Shown piece by piece: positions 20,905 through 31,900 of a stretch of DNA of 54,537 nucleotides. This DNA comes from Plasmopara viticola. Taxonomy: Eukaryota > Oomycota > Peronosporomycetes > Peronosporales > Peronosporaceae. The stretch is from positions 189,580-244,116 of the forward strand of contig MBPM02000099.1 in NCBI GenBank assembly GCA_001695595.3. Reading direction: 5' to 3'. Under the pieces are notes generated by a model. That model was not told the DNA's origin. It saw only the letters and a list, made by a program, of their open reading frames with translations, and searched no databases. Position 1 is the stretch's first letter, and every line of letters begins with the position of its first letter. The position numbers and the translations under genes are program-made.

Positions 20905-21138
20905 GAGATGAGTGAATATAGTGCCAGTGATGAGTTTAAAGATGAGTTGAGAGATGTGATGTGAGTAGGGTCAAAGGTGTGCCATGTGAGAGGTCAGAGA
21001 TGTGATGTGAGTAAGGTCGGAGATGTATGGTGAGAGAGGGCGGTGTGAGAGGTTAGGGTTGTGCGATGAGAGAGGCCAAGGACGTGCGATGAGGAAGGCT
21101 AGAGATGAGTGGACAAGACGGTGGGAGAGGTCAGAGAA
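20905..21138. repeat. degenerate ~23 bp GA-rich minisatellite, right arm
   Basis: About nine to ten units near GAGATGTGCGATGAGAGAGG on the plus strand, mirroring 18060..18347. Unit lengths vary from 20 to 24 bp. Confidence 0.7.
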
Positions 21139-22190
21139 AAAGTTATCGAAAGCGATGGCTGAAGCACACGCGCCAAAAGGAGAACAACGGAAAATATGTA
21201 TTCATCCAGTTTGTGTTGGTACAGAGAGGCTATATTGACGCGCAGCTATCCTCGTCATTGGAAGAAGCTTTATAAAAAAAGACGATGCCCGAAACATTAT
21301 CGAAACACAAAATTTATTTCAAAAATTACTATGGCTACATATCTACAATTTGGCGACAGACAAGGACATCCAACGGACCAAGTTGAGATCAGCAACAACA
21401 ACAACAGCAAATTGACCAGCAACGACAACAAAAACAAAATCAAAACACTCTAACCAACATAAACAATGTCAAGAATGTATTGAACGACTGGAACGACTGG
21501 AACAACAACTCCGGAGTTCGAATGAACGTATTGCTGCGCTGGAGAAAAATTGAAATCCAGATATAAGTTCAGAACGGCGTCCTAGACAATTCCTCGATAA
21601 AGGAGAGGCGAAAAGAAGCTCAACACAAATATGCTTTTAATGCTACGGAAGTGACTGAGGACGCAGATGATGATCACGAGCTCATGGAAGGTGGTGAAAC
21701 TGGTTGGTTATCTATAAAAGAGGAGACGGACTCAAGCGATAAAGCACGTACTGACCGAGCCAATCAGCGCTGTGATCAATCAAAGCAATACTGCATAATG
21801 TCAGCCAAGTAGTCAGTGGAAAACGTGACGCCAAATGACAAACTGCTCTAACGGCAGCTTTAACGGCATCTCCAGCGTGTCATAAAAATCTAGTTCAGCG
21901 CAAAGGCAGCCAAGTATTACTGCAAGACATGAAGTTTCATCATTCCCGCATGACATCCGAGAAAGCGTTGGCGATGGACAAGCGGTTCACGTTGAGTTAA
22001 GTTACTCTATGCAGACATTGTTCGAATCTTCATAAATCAGGGTGCTGTGACAAATATCAACGCGAAGGCAAACTGATGCGTACAATGATCGTTGTAAACG
22101 CGGCACTGATATAGTTGTTGAATCGTCATCAGTCCGCTCGTTGATTAAAATGACGTTTAGAGATGAAAACACTTCAGCACATTGCTTCCA
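21000..22190 (+). pseudogene. unknown Gln-rich protein with Cys/His tail (right arm), broken
   Basis: Counterpart of 17000..18110. The longest clean piece (21630-21805) reads FNATEVTEDADDDHELMEGG then WLSIKEETDSSDKARTDRAN. The C-terminal piece (21925 on) reads FHHSRMTSEKALAMDKRFTL, a TAA, then LCRHCSNLHKSGCCDKYQRE. The two arms differ in where the frame breaks fall, so they decayed independently after duplication. Confidence 0.5.
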
Positions 22191-22704
22191 CTGAGTAGCT
22201 TGATAATGGCATTGACTCCCATTGTACAAATGTCTTGTAAATAATCTGGATTGATTCAATGATGATAACAAGCATATGTTTATATATGGCCTTGGCGTTC
22301 TATAAGCTCCTCCAAAACGACAGGATCGAAGTCAGCCTCGTCGAACATGTTACCCTATATGATGAAATCAGATTAATATTACCGGCATATCATGCGCGTA
22401 GATATTTTCTCACTTCCTATAAGTACTGTATAAAATCGATATGGTGCTCGCGATCGTTCAGTCATAGCCATATCCGCTATCAGCTCGTCAAGCATGCATT
22501 TAATCGCTTGACGCGTGAATACTCCATTGTCTCGCCACTCCGATCGGTAACACTTGAAGCGAATGTCGCGCGTCTGAAAGATGTCTTGGAGCTGCTTTAG
22601 ACGATTCAGTAAGAAACAGATTGTATGCAGCAATATGACTGTACATACTTACCTCTCTATTTAAGCAGCCTCTGCGCTGCAGCTCTACAAAAGCGATTGC
22701 TCAG

Positions 22705-23235
22705 ATCTATAAAACAAATGCACAAAATGCTTCTAGGTTCACTCCTCTGAGCACTAGCAATAAACTGCGTGACAATGAATTTACACTGTCAAACCGCTCT
22801 ACGACGACAGCGTAGCCATGATCGAGATCCACATTGGAGGGAACAGTCAATCGCTCATCGAAATTGTTGATCGCTGCGATAGTCTCATCACGCCTTGTCA
22901 GCAAACGACGACCCTGTCACATACGTTGTTTATCGTGCCCAATCTAAGTCATCGTGCTTCAGCCGTTCGCAAGTCTACTCTTGCTGCAAGTGTCTCTGCC
23001 CAGGCTGCATCTAACTCGAGTTCCAACTGATGATTAGCTGCTTATATGTGCGACATCTGTAAAAAGGCATTTACGTTTTCTGTTCAGTAAGAAATTTTAT
23101 GAGTCTGCGACGTTGAATAGATTACAACAGTTAGAGTGAATCACATCAATCTCTTTTACAATCTCATTAACTTTTTCTCTAGATAGTAATTGATTAGGGT
23201 GCGACGTCTCTGCTCGCAATGACAAGATGCGCACT
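22705..23235 (-). pseudogene. gene with Cys/His N-terminal domain, right-arm copy, broken
   Basis: Counterpart of 15845..16375. It keeps CASCHCEQRRRTL, then loses much of the middle, and ends with ETIAAINNFDERLTVPSNVD and HGYAVVVERFDSVNSLSRSL. The function is unknown. Confidence 0.45.
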
Positions 23236-23289
23236 CAAACTCGTAACTTCACTTCGACTGCGGTGACAATTGAGTCAAACAGACTTCCC

Positions 23290-24165
23290 CATCCCATCTT
23301 TGAGTCAGACTTCTTGACAATTTAGATCGTCTTCAGCTATTTGGATCTCTCGTTGCAAAGCAAAGTGATTCCGATGAAGCTCGATGCTGTCTTTAATATC
23401 GGAATCGGCAATGCCGTCATTTTGGTTTTGCACAATTTGTTTTAAATTTCTGGATCCAGAAGAAGTGAAATCGACCGTTTCTTTATCCAAAAATCTTCTT
23501 TACAACTCATCCACCTTGCGCTTCAATTCGTTGATTGTATATCCCGATTTAAGGAGGAGGCAAGTTTATTGATCAGATGCGTCTGAAGACGATTCTGCAA
23601 CTGATTGGCCTCTTCAGATCGTTGATCTGGGTATGCAATGAATTGATGGTGGCGAAGACTTCACGCAATTTTCCCACGCTAATTGAATAAGCTTGCAAGG
23701 ATTCTGAATCCGTCGAAAATGAAGGTGAGGACTGACGTTCTGGTCGTTGAATCACAGCAAATTCACCATCACCCATCTCCATATCCAACGTGAGGATAGT
23801 TGATTGCAACTTACTAGTGAACTTCTTATCATATTCGGGGTGATCGCGAAAGTTGTGATTTAATTTTGTAAAGTCCAGATTGCAACGTGGACAGTTGAAC
23901 CGCACACAAACAGCACATGGGATGAGGTTCTTAAGCGACCGAGTGTGAATCTTAAATTTGAGGCCGTCAACCATGCGAAAAAACTCTTGCTCTTTATACT
24001 CAAGTCGCGGATCGCCTCTACGTTTTAGAAATCGCGTTTCCGGCGATACGCTAGGCGGAAAAATTGCTCCATGTGCAACTTATTGTTGATTGCTGAAGCC
24101 GGTGAGAGTTTCACTCGCGTTGAGAAATTCAATATATTTATGATAGGAGCGAGATCAGCTTGTGA
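23290..24165 (-). pseudogene. unknown Cys/His plus coiled-coil protein, copy C (right arm), broken
   Basis: Best-preserved copy of the family at 14530..15785. A 133-codon open piece (23974..23573) starts MVDGLKFKIHTRSLKN and has the Cys block CAVCVRFNCPRC followed by HNFRDHPEYDKKF, giving CxxC-x4-CxxC and two His that could bind zinc. Next come MEMGDGEFAVIQRPERQ and a coiled-coil (GKLREVFATINSLHTQINDL). After a frame change the C-terminal piece reads DKETVDFTSSGSRNLKQIVQ then HRNHFALQREIQIAEDDLN. I do not recognise it; the composition suits a viral structural or regulatory protein, which is inference. Confidence 0.55.
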
Positions 24166-26154
24166 TGGTAACAATGAGAAACGCGATATCTCATACAGTT
24201 TTCTTGCTTGATATTTATTGATAGTAACCTATTCCACCTAAGGGCCACGTGCCGAGCTCATAAATCCCAAGTCCGCTCCCTTCGGTCTTCGCAAACTTAC
24301 TCACTATCTTCTTGTCTTCTTGGCGGTGAATTGGTGAATGAGCAAATTGACTGGCCACTCGCGCACTTTCTCATATTGACTTGAAATTTGCATGCTCACA
24401 CTTTGCGTAATAACGCTTTGTTACGAAGCTGTTTGAACAACTTCGACACCAGCAAATGTTGTACAAAATGATAAACATGCAAACAGAAAGAACCGTTAGC
24501 TCTCTGCTTCACGTTAAAATAAAGGCGCCTTTAATACTACTAAAGAAAGGTAACGGAAGTTCATTTTAAGTTAAAGTATCATCTCACGCACTAATTTTAT
24601 AAAGTATCGGCTCTTTATGCTTTAATCGAAGACTGATATACAATTGACGATCAGAAACGAGGCACTACGCAATCAAAATAAAGCTATATTTCAGTGCAAG
24701 TATGAATGATGTCTTGATATATACACCAAGATGCTATACGAGCGTAACACACAGTGTCATATAAATAGAATATGGATCGAAACTTTTGACCATTATCATG
24801 ATCGGCATCTCGCACAGCTACTTCAATACATCTTTCTTACGAGTTTTGCTATACATATATAGCAAACATCAATATGTTTTTGGCTTTAGGTCACCCCAGG
24901 GTGGAATGCGCCAACGATCAGAGCTAATGATCCTGGTTGAACGTAAGCTCGCCATAGATAAAACCAAGGAAGAAGCTTATGATAAGACGATTTTAACGAC
25001 CAATATTGCATTACCTTATAAGCCCAACGAGAATAAAAATAATATCACTCAGGCGTCTCTTCTCCGGCTAAAGACGTGCCAGGCGTATCTTCAGCACCGT
25101 TAGTTTGTCTACAAGAACTCCCTATGTCCGATGTTCGTAATAGAGCCCCTGTAAATCATCGACTTGATCGAGCCGAAAATGGATGTAAGTATGGGTCAAT
25201 TTAGCGATTCTGATGTCAGTTTGACAAATCTCGATGACAGTATGCAATCTACACGAGATAAAAACAGTAATTGTGTGTGTTTAACGTTTTCAACAACCGC
25301 TCGCTGCCAACGCCAGATGGAATGTACGGAGACATCCTAACATTTTTCAAAAGGTACCCAAAATTTGCTTTGTACCGCTTAAAGCCGTCGAAAGCCGTCA
25401 AAATGGGTCACGATGTAACAAAGCAGTCCATCGATTGGGTGAACACATGGATTACATCTGTCGCTAATATCAAAGAGTACACGCTTTTGGTGCGTGCCGC
25501 TTCAAAGTTGATGAAACCAATTTGTTAAGGACTTCGATGCGATTAGAGCACAAGAACAACCCATTTTCGAGGATGCTATGTCAGGGACGACGATAAGATT
25601 TTGTGGATTATCTTTGAGGTAATATAAATAATTCCAAACCTGTTCTGTAACATTTGCGTCATCATGGCTGATGAAGATTTTGTCCAGATATGTATTTCCG
25701 ATGAACATCAAATTGCTGTGTCGAGCAGCACTCGCAATTGATCAAAGATTCTTGAAAGACTAAGCATCTGGTCAGCAATGATGCGCTACGTTGATGAAAT
25801 TCTATCTCGATATGGCTATAGTATTATTCTAAGCTAGTAGAATGAAAGTCTTCATCATATTCTAAGCTAGTAGAATGAAAGTCTTCATCATAAAGGATGG
25901 CAACTGGTGCTGCTTTAAATATAATCACAGCCGTATGACTTTATCGAGAAGAAATTGCGAAATTAACGAGGTGCTAGAGAGGCTGTGGTAAATCTGTTGC
26001 AGAAGAAATTTTGGTTTAAGTAGGATGCGCCATACCAGATTAAAATTAAAATTTGTGTCTCCATAACTGGTAAATCAGATAATTGGGTATTGAAATTAGC
26101 GCGTCAGGGCACATGATTGTGCTTGGGGCTAGGAGCCGAAAGTTTGCGCCCTAA
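24166..26154. other. gene-poor AT-rich stretch right of the inverted repeat
   Basis: Only short scraps: a plus frame at about 25271..25528 containing KRYPKFALYRLKPSKAVKMG, and an unrelated minus frame at 25502..25711. Neither is recognised. Confidence 0.35.
25825..25890. repeat. 33 bp perfect tandem duplication
   Basis: Units 25825..25857 and 25858..25890 are identical (TATTCTAAGCTAGTAGAATG plus 13 more bases). Perfect identity indicates a recent slippage-type event. Confidence 0.9.
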
Positions 26155-26735
26155 TCTGACAAAAGTGCTCCGAATATTGACTGGGTCAGTATCAATAACG
26201 ATCTAGATCGACATATTAAAAACAATCAGCCCAAGACAAAGAAGATCAGGGGGCGCGGTCTACCTGGTGCTAGAAAGATTCCCGGTAGACCATTTAGCCA
26301 GCGTGAAGTTGAGGGAACGGGAACTGCTAGCGATCTGAAAGATACAAGGATAGAGTAAGAAAATACATGCCGTATTTTAAAGACAATCGTATCAAGATTA
26401 CTTATTCAGATTGCTGCCTTATTAGCAAACCGATTTATTGTTCAGAAGAGCTGAAACAGCTGATGAAGATGGAGGAGACGCTAAACAACGAGTTATACAA
26501 ATAGTTGAGCCTTCGAGAGAAGTCTTTGGTCCATGCCAATATGTCTCGCTGTCATTTGGAGCACATCGACGACAAAAAGTCTTTAATGGATCCGCGCCTA
26601 GTTTTACAATCAGAACTTGACAGATTACGTGGCGAGCTGATGCTTAGAAACACAAATCCTGAGATCACTCGTGAGCTGAAGACCGTGTCGATTAAAATAC
26701 TCTTATATGGGCTTCGAAGCGAGACAGACTAAAAA
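26155..26735 (+). pseudogene. decayed plus-strand coding fragments, basic and coiled-coil
   Basis: A frame without ATG encodes a very basic stretch (KTKKIRGRGLPGARKIPGRP then FSQREVEGTGTASDL, stop at about 26357). Ten bases later ATG 26367 begins MPYFKDNRIKITYSD and runs to LKQLMKMEETLNNELYK. A third frame continues with a coiled segment (SRCHLEHIDDKKSLMDPRLV then LQSELDRLRGELM). These read like two adjoining decayed genes. The family is unknown. Confidence 0.4.
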
Positions 26736-27781
26736 AGTAATCCTTATGAGCATTTAAACTTTCTCCTGCTGAAAATAACAATTGCCAAGTTTTAAATACG
26801 AGATAAATTTCCCAAGAGCAAGCAAGCTCTCAATAAGAAGAGCGACGAGAACGTCGTTTAAATAAAAGAGGTCATGCAAACTTGAGCTACGACTCTACCA
26901 GAGAGGGAACTGATTCCGTTAGAAAAGATAGTCAAGGTCAGCGGTGCTAGCGTATTCTATACACCGAGAAAAAACAAGCCAACGACAATCCAGCTGTAGC
27001 TGATATGTTATTATTTTAAAATTCTATCAATGGCCGAATAAAAAAAATCGGTTAACATGAACAGATTGTTGTTCAAGTGATTTCACAGAGAGATAGAAAT
27101 ATCACAATGTCTAGAGGACGAGGAGATCATTTGGTGGGGCAAGAGGGCAGGCTTTGATGGCCGGTCAGTAGACTGGCTGAGATGCAAGATGATCCATATG
27201 GAAAGCGAGAGATAATGTATCGCAGCCATGGTCATTGGGGTGCAAGTTGCAAAAAAGGCACACTGGCACCTTGATGAGCTTTACGATGGTTATTACGATT
27301 ACATCTTGAGCTATCCCTGAAGTAACGAACTGCATGCGGTCGAGATTTGTAGATGGCACCATTAGTTGAGAGACTGCCTTCCTCGGGGCTTAAAAATGAA
27401 CTGTGAGGCTTTTGCGCTTATTAATTGACCCATTTAGCGTTAAAAAGGTTGCAAGGAATTCCATTAGGTATCGAAATGGCCATGGACTGGGGCTCCATAA
27501 ACCTCTTAGACCTCATTTTTTTCTGACATATATTTATCGGCCCATATTTCTCGAAACAATTAATGCGCCGAATGAGCTTTTTGACGATAACACAATTGAC
27601 TACAGACAATTCCCAGCAGTCTACACTATACGAAAAGCCCTCTAATCTTCCTCGGTCTCTTTTTTTCTCGATTTGTTTAAAAAACATGAACAGTCGCACT
27701 ACAAATTTTCAAACTTTCTTGCACTACCACACCTAATGTCTTTCGTTTCGATCCATTGTAATTATATTTGACTGGGTAATA

Positions 27782-28205
27782 GAGCTTTTCCTTCACGTCA
27801 ATATTTGATATAAAGCGCTTCAAGCGACAATTTGAGTCCGAGTATATGGCACTTGCTCAAATTGCTGATGTGAATACAGCACTGAGAGCACAGCTGGCTG
27901 GACTGAGGCCAAGTGAGCTCCCGGTTCCGTTATTCATGTTGTATGTGGTAAAGTATCTCGCTTCTACGCGCAGAGAGACGCTTGTGGACTCATTTACGTG
28001 TAGAAATGTACCGGGGGTTGATGCTTCTATGCCGAGGTACCCCGTCGTTGCTTTTAAAGTTACCCAAGAGAAATTGCCAGTCAAATTTCTACATCGTTGT
28101 GTGATATACTCCCTAGCGCCACGGAGTTTGTCGAACGACTGTCTAGACCATTGTGGAGCTGAAGAGCTAATAGAATTAAGATTTCGTTGCCTTTATTGGT
28201 GCTAA
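27782..28205 (+). pseudogene. unrecognised open frame, possibly viral remnant
   Basis: The frame is open from 27782, with an ATG at 27846. It reads FTSIFDIKRFKRQFESEY before the ATG and then ALAQIADVNTALRAQLAGLR and PVPLFMLYVVKYLAST. Predicted helical N-terminus followed by mixed content; ends at 28205. No known motif. The surrounding frames are all broken, so a functional gene is doubtful. Confidence 0.35.
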
Positions 28206-28474
28206 ATCCAGTATTTTAACCATCACAATAGCTGTTATTGGTCGATTTATGCAGATTTTCATTAATCGTCAGATTAAGTCCGATCCAAGGGCTGTAGGGA
28301 AAGGATGTTTTGTATTAAAGAGAAGCTTTGGCTGTGTTTCGGATATAACATACAGGTAACCCGCCGTTGGCGTGGCTATTGAGCCGTCCGGAAGGTCTGG
28401 AAGTAAACGAAGTAAAACAGTACGCTCGATTCTAGCTAATAAATCTGTGCCTATTCATCGCACTTACTCAAATA

Positions 28475-28965
28475 CTATGCGTGCAGCAATACGGCAGCAA
28501 ATATGATAACAAATTCACCATTAAAATGACAACAGAGTACGCCAACTTGATATTTGAAAAATCAAGAGCATTTTCGATTCAGCATGGTAATTCACATCAG
28601 CGATGCAATCATGTGCTGGTCTTTTTAAAATCTTAGTTTATTTACGAATTTGAACTCGCACTGCAATATTTCAGCTCAATAAAAGCAAAATACCATGTTG
28701 TTACCGATGATGGATCAAAAGTCCTACAAGAATCTGGCATAATGCAGAGCTCTCTTCTCGAGAATTTTCAGCACAACGGCCAAAGCCCCTACTTGTAAGT
28801 CAACAATAGCGCATCAGAATTTAACACTATTTGCTACAGAAATTGGAGCAAATTTGATGAAGCACTTGGCACAGAAAATGTGAAAGACAGGTACCAAGTT
28901 CAAATCTCTTCTGAGCTGAATGTTAAGGTCGAAACTTGGTGGCCTAGTCATGACAAATGACAAAT
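28475..28965 (+). pseudogene. decayed plus-strand coding fragments
   Basis: Three successive pieces look like one protein in shifting frames: QQYGSKYDNKFTIKMTTEYA then FEKSRAFSIQHGNSHQR; AKYHVVTDDGSKVLQESGIM then QSSLLENFQHNGQ; and KFDEALGTENVKDRYQVQIS then ELNVKVETWWPSHDK. The family is not recognised. Composition and decay state match the virus-like block at 14.5-24.2 kb. Confidence 0.35.
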
Positions 28966-31900
28966 AATAGCCGAAATGCTTCTAATAAAAAAGCAAAAAG
29001 AATTTGCGTAACACCTAGATTGTATCTCACCGCCAAGTACTATGAGGAATCCATATGTGTCATCGCGCGGTTAAACCGTAGGATGAAGTCTCAGCGAGCA
29101 CTTTGGGAAGACGTGAATATAGATTCCCTTAACCGGTCAAAGCTTACAGACGCTGTCAGCCGTGACTTGATCTAGAAGGGACGGAGAACGAGCTCGATCC
29201 TTTACACTATTTCACATTTTGACGAAAAAACGGACTAAGAGTTGACTTGGTAACAATGCAGTGTGCACTAACAAGGACCAAATTGATTAACGTAGCCGAC
29301 CCGGCTAATTGATTTGACCATCACGAAGAGCGACTAGCAATTACATGAATACTTTCAACTTTAACGCGCACTATCACCCAATTTTTTTGCCGGAAACCTG
29401 ATTAAGTCAAAGAGACACCATAAGCAAATCTGACTACTCTCTTAGATATATCAGACCAGACGAATATCACAGTAATTATGACATAGCTTATGTAGGGAAA
29501 CCAACAAAATCTTGCTAAACAAAGAGACACAAATGCATTAGACTTAACGTTTTACAAAACTTCAGGCGAAGTACGTGTATCGGCAACAACGCAGAAGGAG
29601 ATGCTAGACGACCAAGTTGAGAGAGCCAGAAGCAGACCTATATATTAATGTGACATTTTTCTAAAATAATTCAGCCGACTTTACAAGCAAATTCTGACTG
29701 GCAGTGAAATAGTCCATCTTAACTTCTGTCCCGCTTTAGGTCACTTCTATGCGAAGAATGTATCAAGAAAAAAAAAGGAGAGCCCGATTTTGAGACAACT
29801 CTTTCTTTTCATCATGAACAACGCAATCGCAGGGGACACCGTTTAAAGTGTTCAAGAGGTTCGTGAAGAGCTCAAGCAAGATTTTTTGACCAAGAGGAAA
29901 GAGTAAAAGCTCATGACAGCCCAAGAGAAAACGGACTAATTCATACCGACAATTAAAGAAACGATCTCAATTTTGCGCAGGTAAATTTCTAACGAATAAT
30001 ATCGGATTGGCCGCATGATTTGAGGTCTTTCAATGCTTACATAAAATTATTTGTTCCATGTTAGATCACATCAAAATTCTGGATTCGAGTCCTACGTTCA
30101 ACTTTCACTTAATGCTGGACTAGCAGAAACGTCATCACCCTTGTTAAGCCCTTGTCAAATAGCTCGGTACAAACATGGAGATGAAGAAATTGACAACAAG
30201 ACTGTTCCAAGATCTCAACTTTGGGATACAACGTAAATAGTCGAGAGATTTAGCGTGAGGAGTGCCTTGCGGACAGATTTCGTGGCGTGCAAGGCATATA
30301 GGCCTACTTCTTCGCACCATATCCTGCATCGACCGCATACTACTTTTTCTTCGTCGTCAGACCCATTATACAGAAATTATTGTGCAATTGATCTGATCCT
30401 TATACACGGCATATTTTTTTAGGTAATTCAAATGCTACTCTTTGCTTGGCATGTAGGAAGGCTGTTAGAAAGCCTACTTGAAGTCAGAGCTTAGATTAGT
30501 GGTACACATAGGCCTCATCGCAAAGTTCCGGTCCAACACAAAGAACAAACATATTCAAAGTAAGGTTTGGTCATTTTTATTCAAGGCTGTAGAGCTTTTT
30601 CATTCTTTGAGCGCGATAATTGACGCACACTCCCACCAAATAACACGTGTTGGTCCTTCTCATAATTATTTATACAGTCAGCCAAGGCCAAATTATAATA
30701 TCGAGTTTTATAGTGTAGTGCGCACCACTCCTGCAAGATTAGTCGGAAACTTTACATTGCCTCGCAGTGATGTTCAGAGAAGCTGCTGTCGCGATGCTGC
30801 TAAATTTGACCGTGTCGGGACAATACTTTTGCGTTTAAGTTGTCATGAAGCTCAAGCTTGTAAAATCAAATATGCGAGCATTTATTTTTCTGTGAAAATG
30901 ATAGCATTCACGTATTTCGGCATCCATGCTATCGAATGCTAGATAGTTGGACGTTACATCAACCATCGTATCACAGCTTAGTGAGGGAGCCATTGGCGAA
31001 GGTTGACCTATGCTTTTTCAAATGGATTGGAATAAGCCCTCGACTGGTATGTCGTTAATGCACACGCCTTGCCCACGCTTGATGCAACTTAGTGTGAACT
31101 CCATTATGCTTATAAGATGCATCGAAAGTAGTGGGCTCGCGTACTAAGTTCTTTGCACCAAAGTTGATTGATTTCTGTAACGCAACTTTGTCTATAATAA
31201 TGTGTCATCTTGCTTCGTGCATTGTCATGGTGTCGATTAGTATAGTCGTACAAATCTACGTCTTTTTCTTTGCTATGTACAAGAATGATATTTGGTAATG
31301 TTTTTCCCGAGCCGAACCCAACCTTCACGCTTCTAAATGACTACGTTATTGCTTCTTCATACACTAGGACTTTAGCTTTGTCCAAATGCAAAATTCAAAC
31401 ATAATTGACGCCGTCGCTACGTCTGGCGTTTAATGCGGATGTACCTATCACAGTGGCCACAGCACTTTACTTGTCGGATGTCTTGCTTTTGAAGCGGGAG
31501 GTCTGGCAATTGCACGGCTGTATGGTACATATTAACGTTCATGTTGACCATTCTCACTTATGAGGGATAAGCAACTAGCTGACATGGATGTCATGAACTC
31601 ATGATAGCAGTCAAATGTCTTAGTCCCAAAGCTTTCGAAACACTGCATCGCCATCAATGCGAGCGCTCTTGGGCCCAAAAGCGAAAATAATTTCTTCCGC
31701 GCGTCGAGTTTGCGGGTGCTTCTACTATAGAATTAGTTTGTGAGGCCTTTTACAATATGATGCTGACGGTAAGCCACAACGCGTTCCGCGACAAGATCTC
31801 TTGGTTTCGAATAATCTCAACGGTTTTAGCAGTAGCGACAAACTATCCCGTTACTCACATGGATTAAGCTAGGCTAGTCACGTGGCGGGTTAATTCCGGC

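Larger units (their letters stand above)
20806..24165. repeat. right arm of large inverted repeat
   Basis: Reverse complement of 14885..18427. The inner boundary is marked by ATATTCGGTGA at about 20812 (left equivalent at 18416-18426). The outer boundary falls just after GAGATCAGCT (about 24165), where similarity to the left side stops. The arm is about 180 bp shorter than the left; the left-only 23 bp tandem duplication explains a small part. Confidence 0.8.

Noticed and set aside
22259..22600. 113-codon plus-strand frame
   Set aside because: The opposite strand has the piece conserved with the left arm (DNGV...MLDELI), so this is a shadow.
16442..25890. CRISPR-like array
   Set aside because: The repeats here are two-unit tandem duplications or degenerate minisatellites without spacers, and the genome is eukaryotic.
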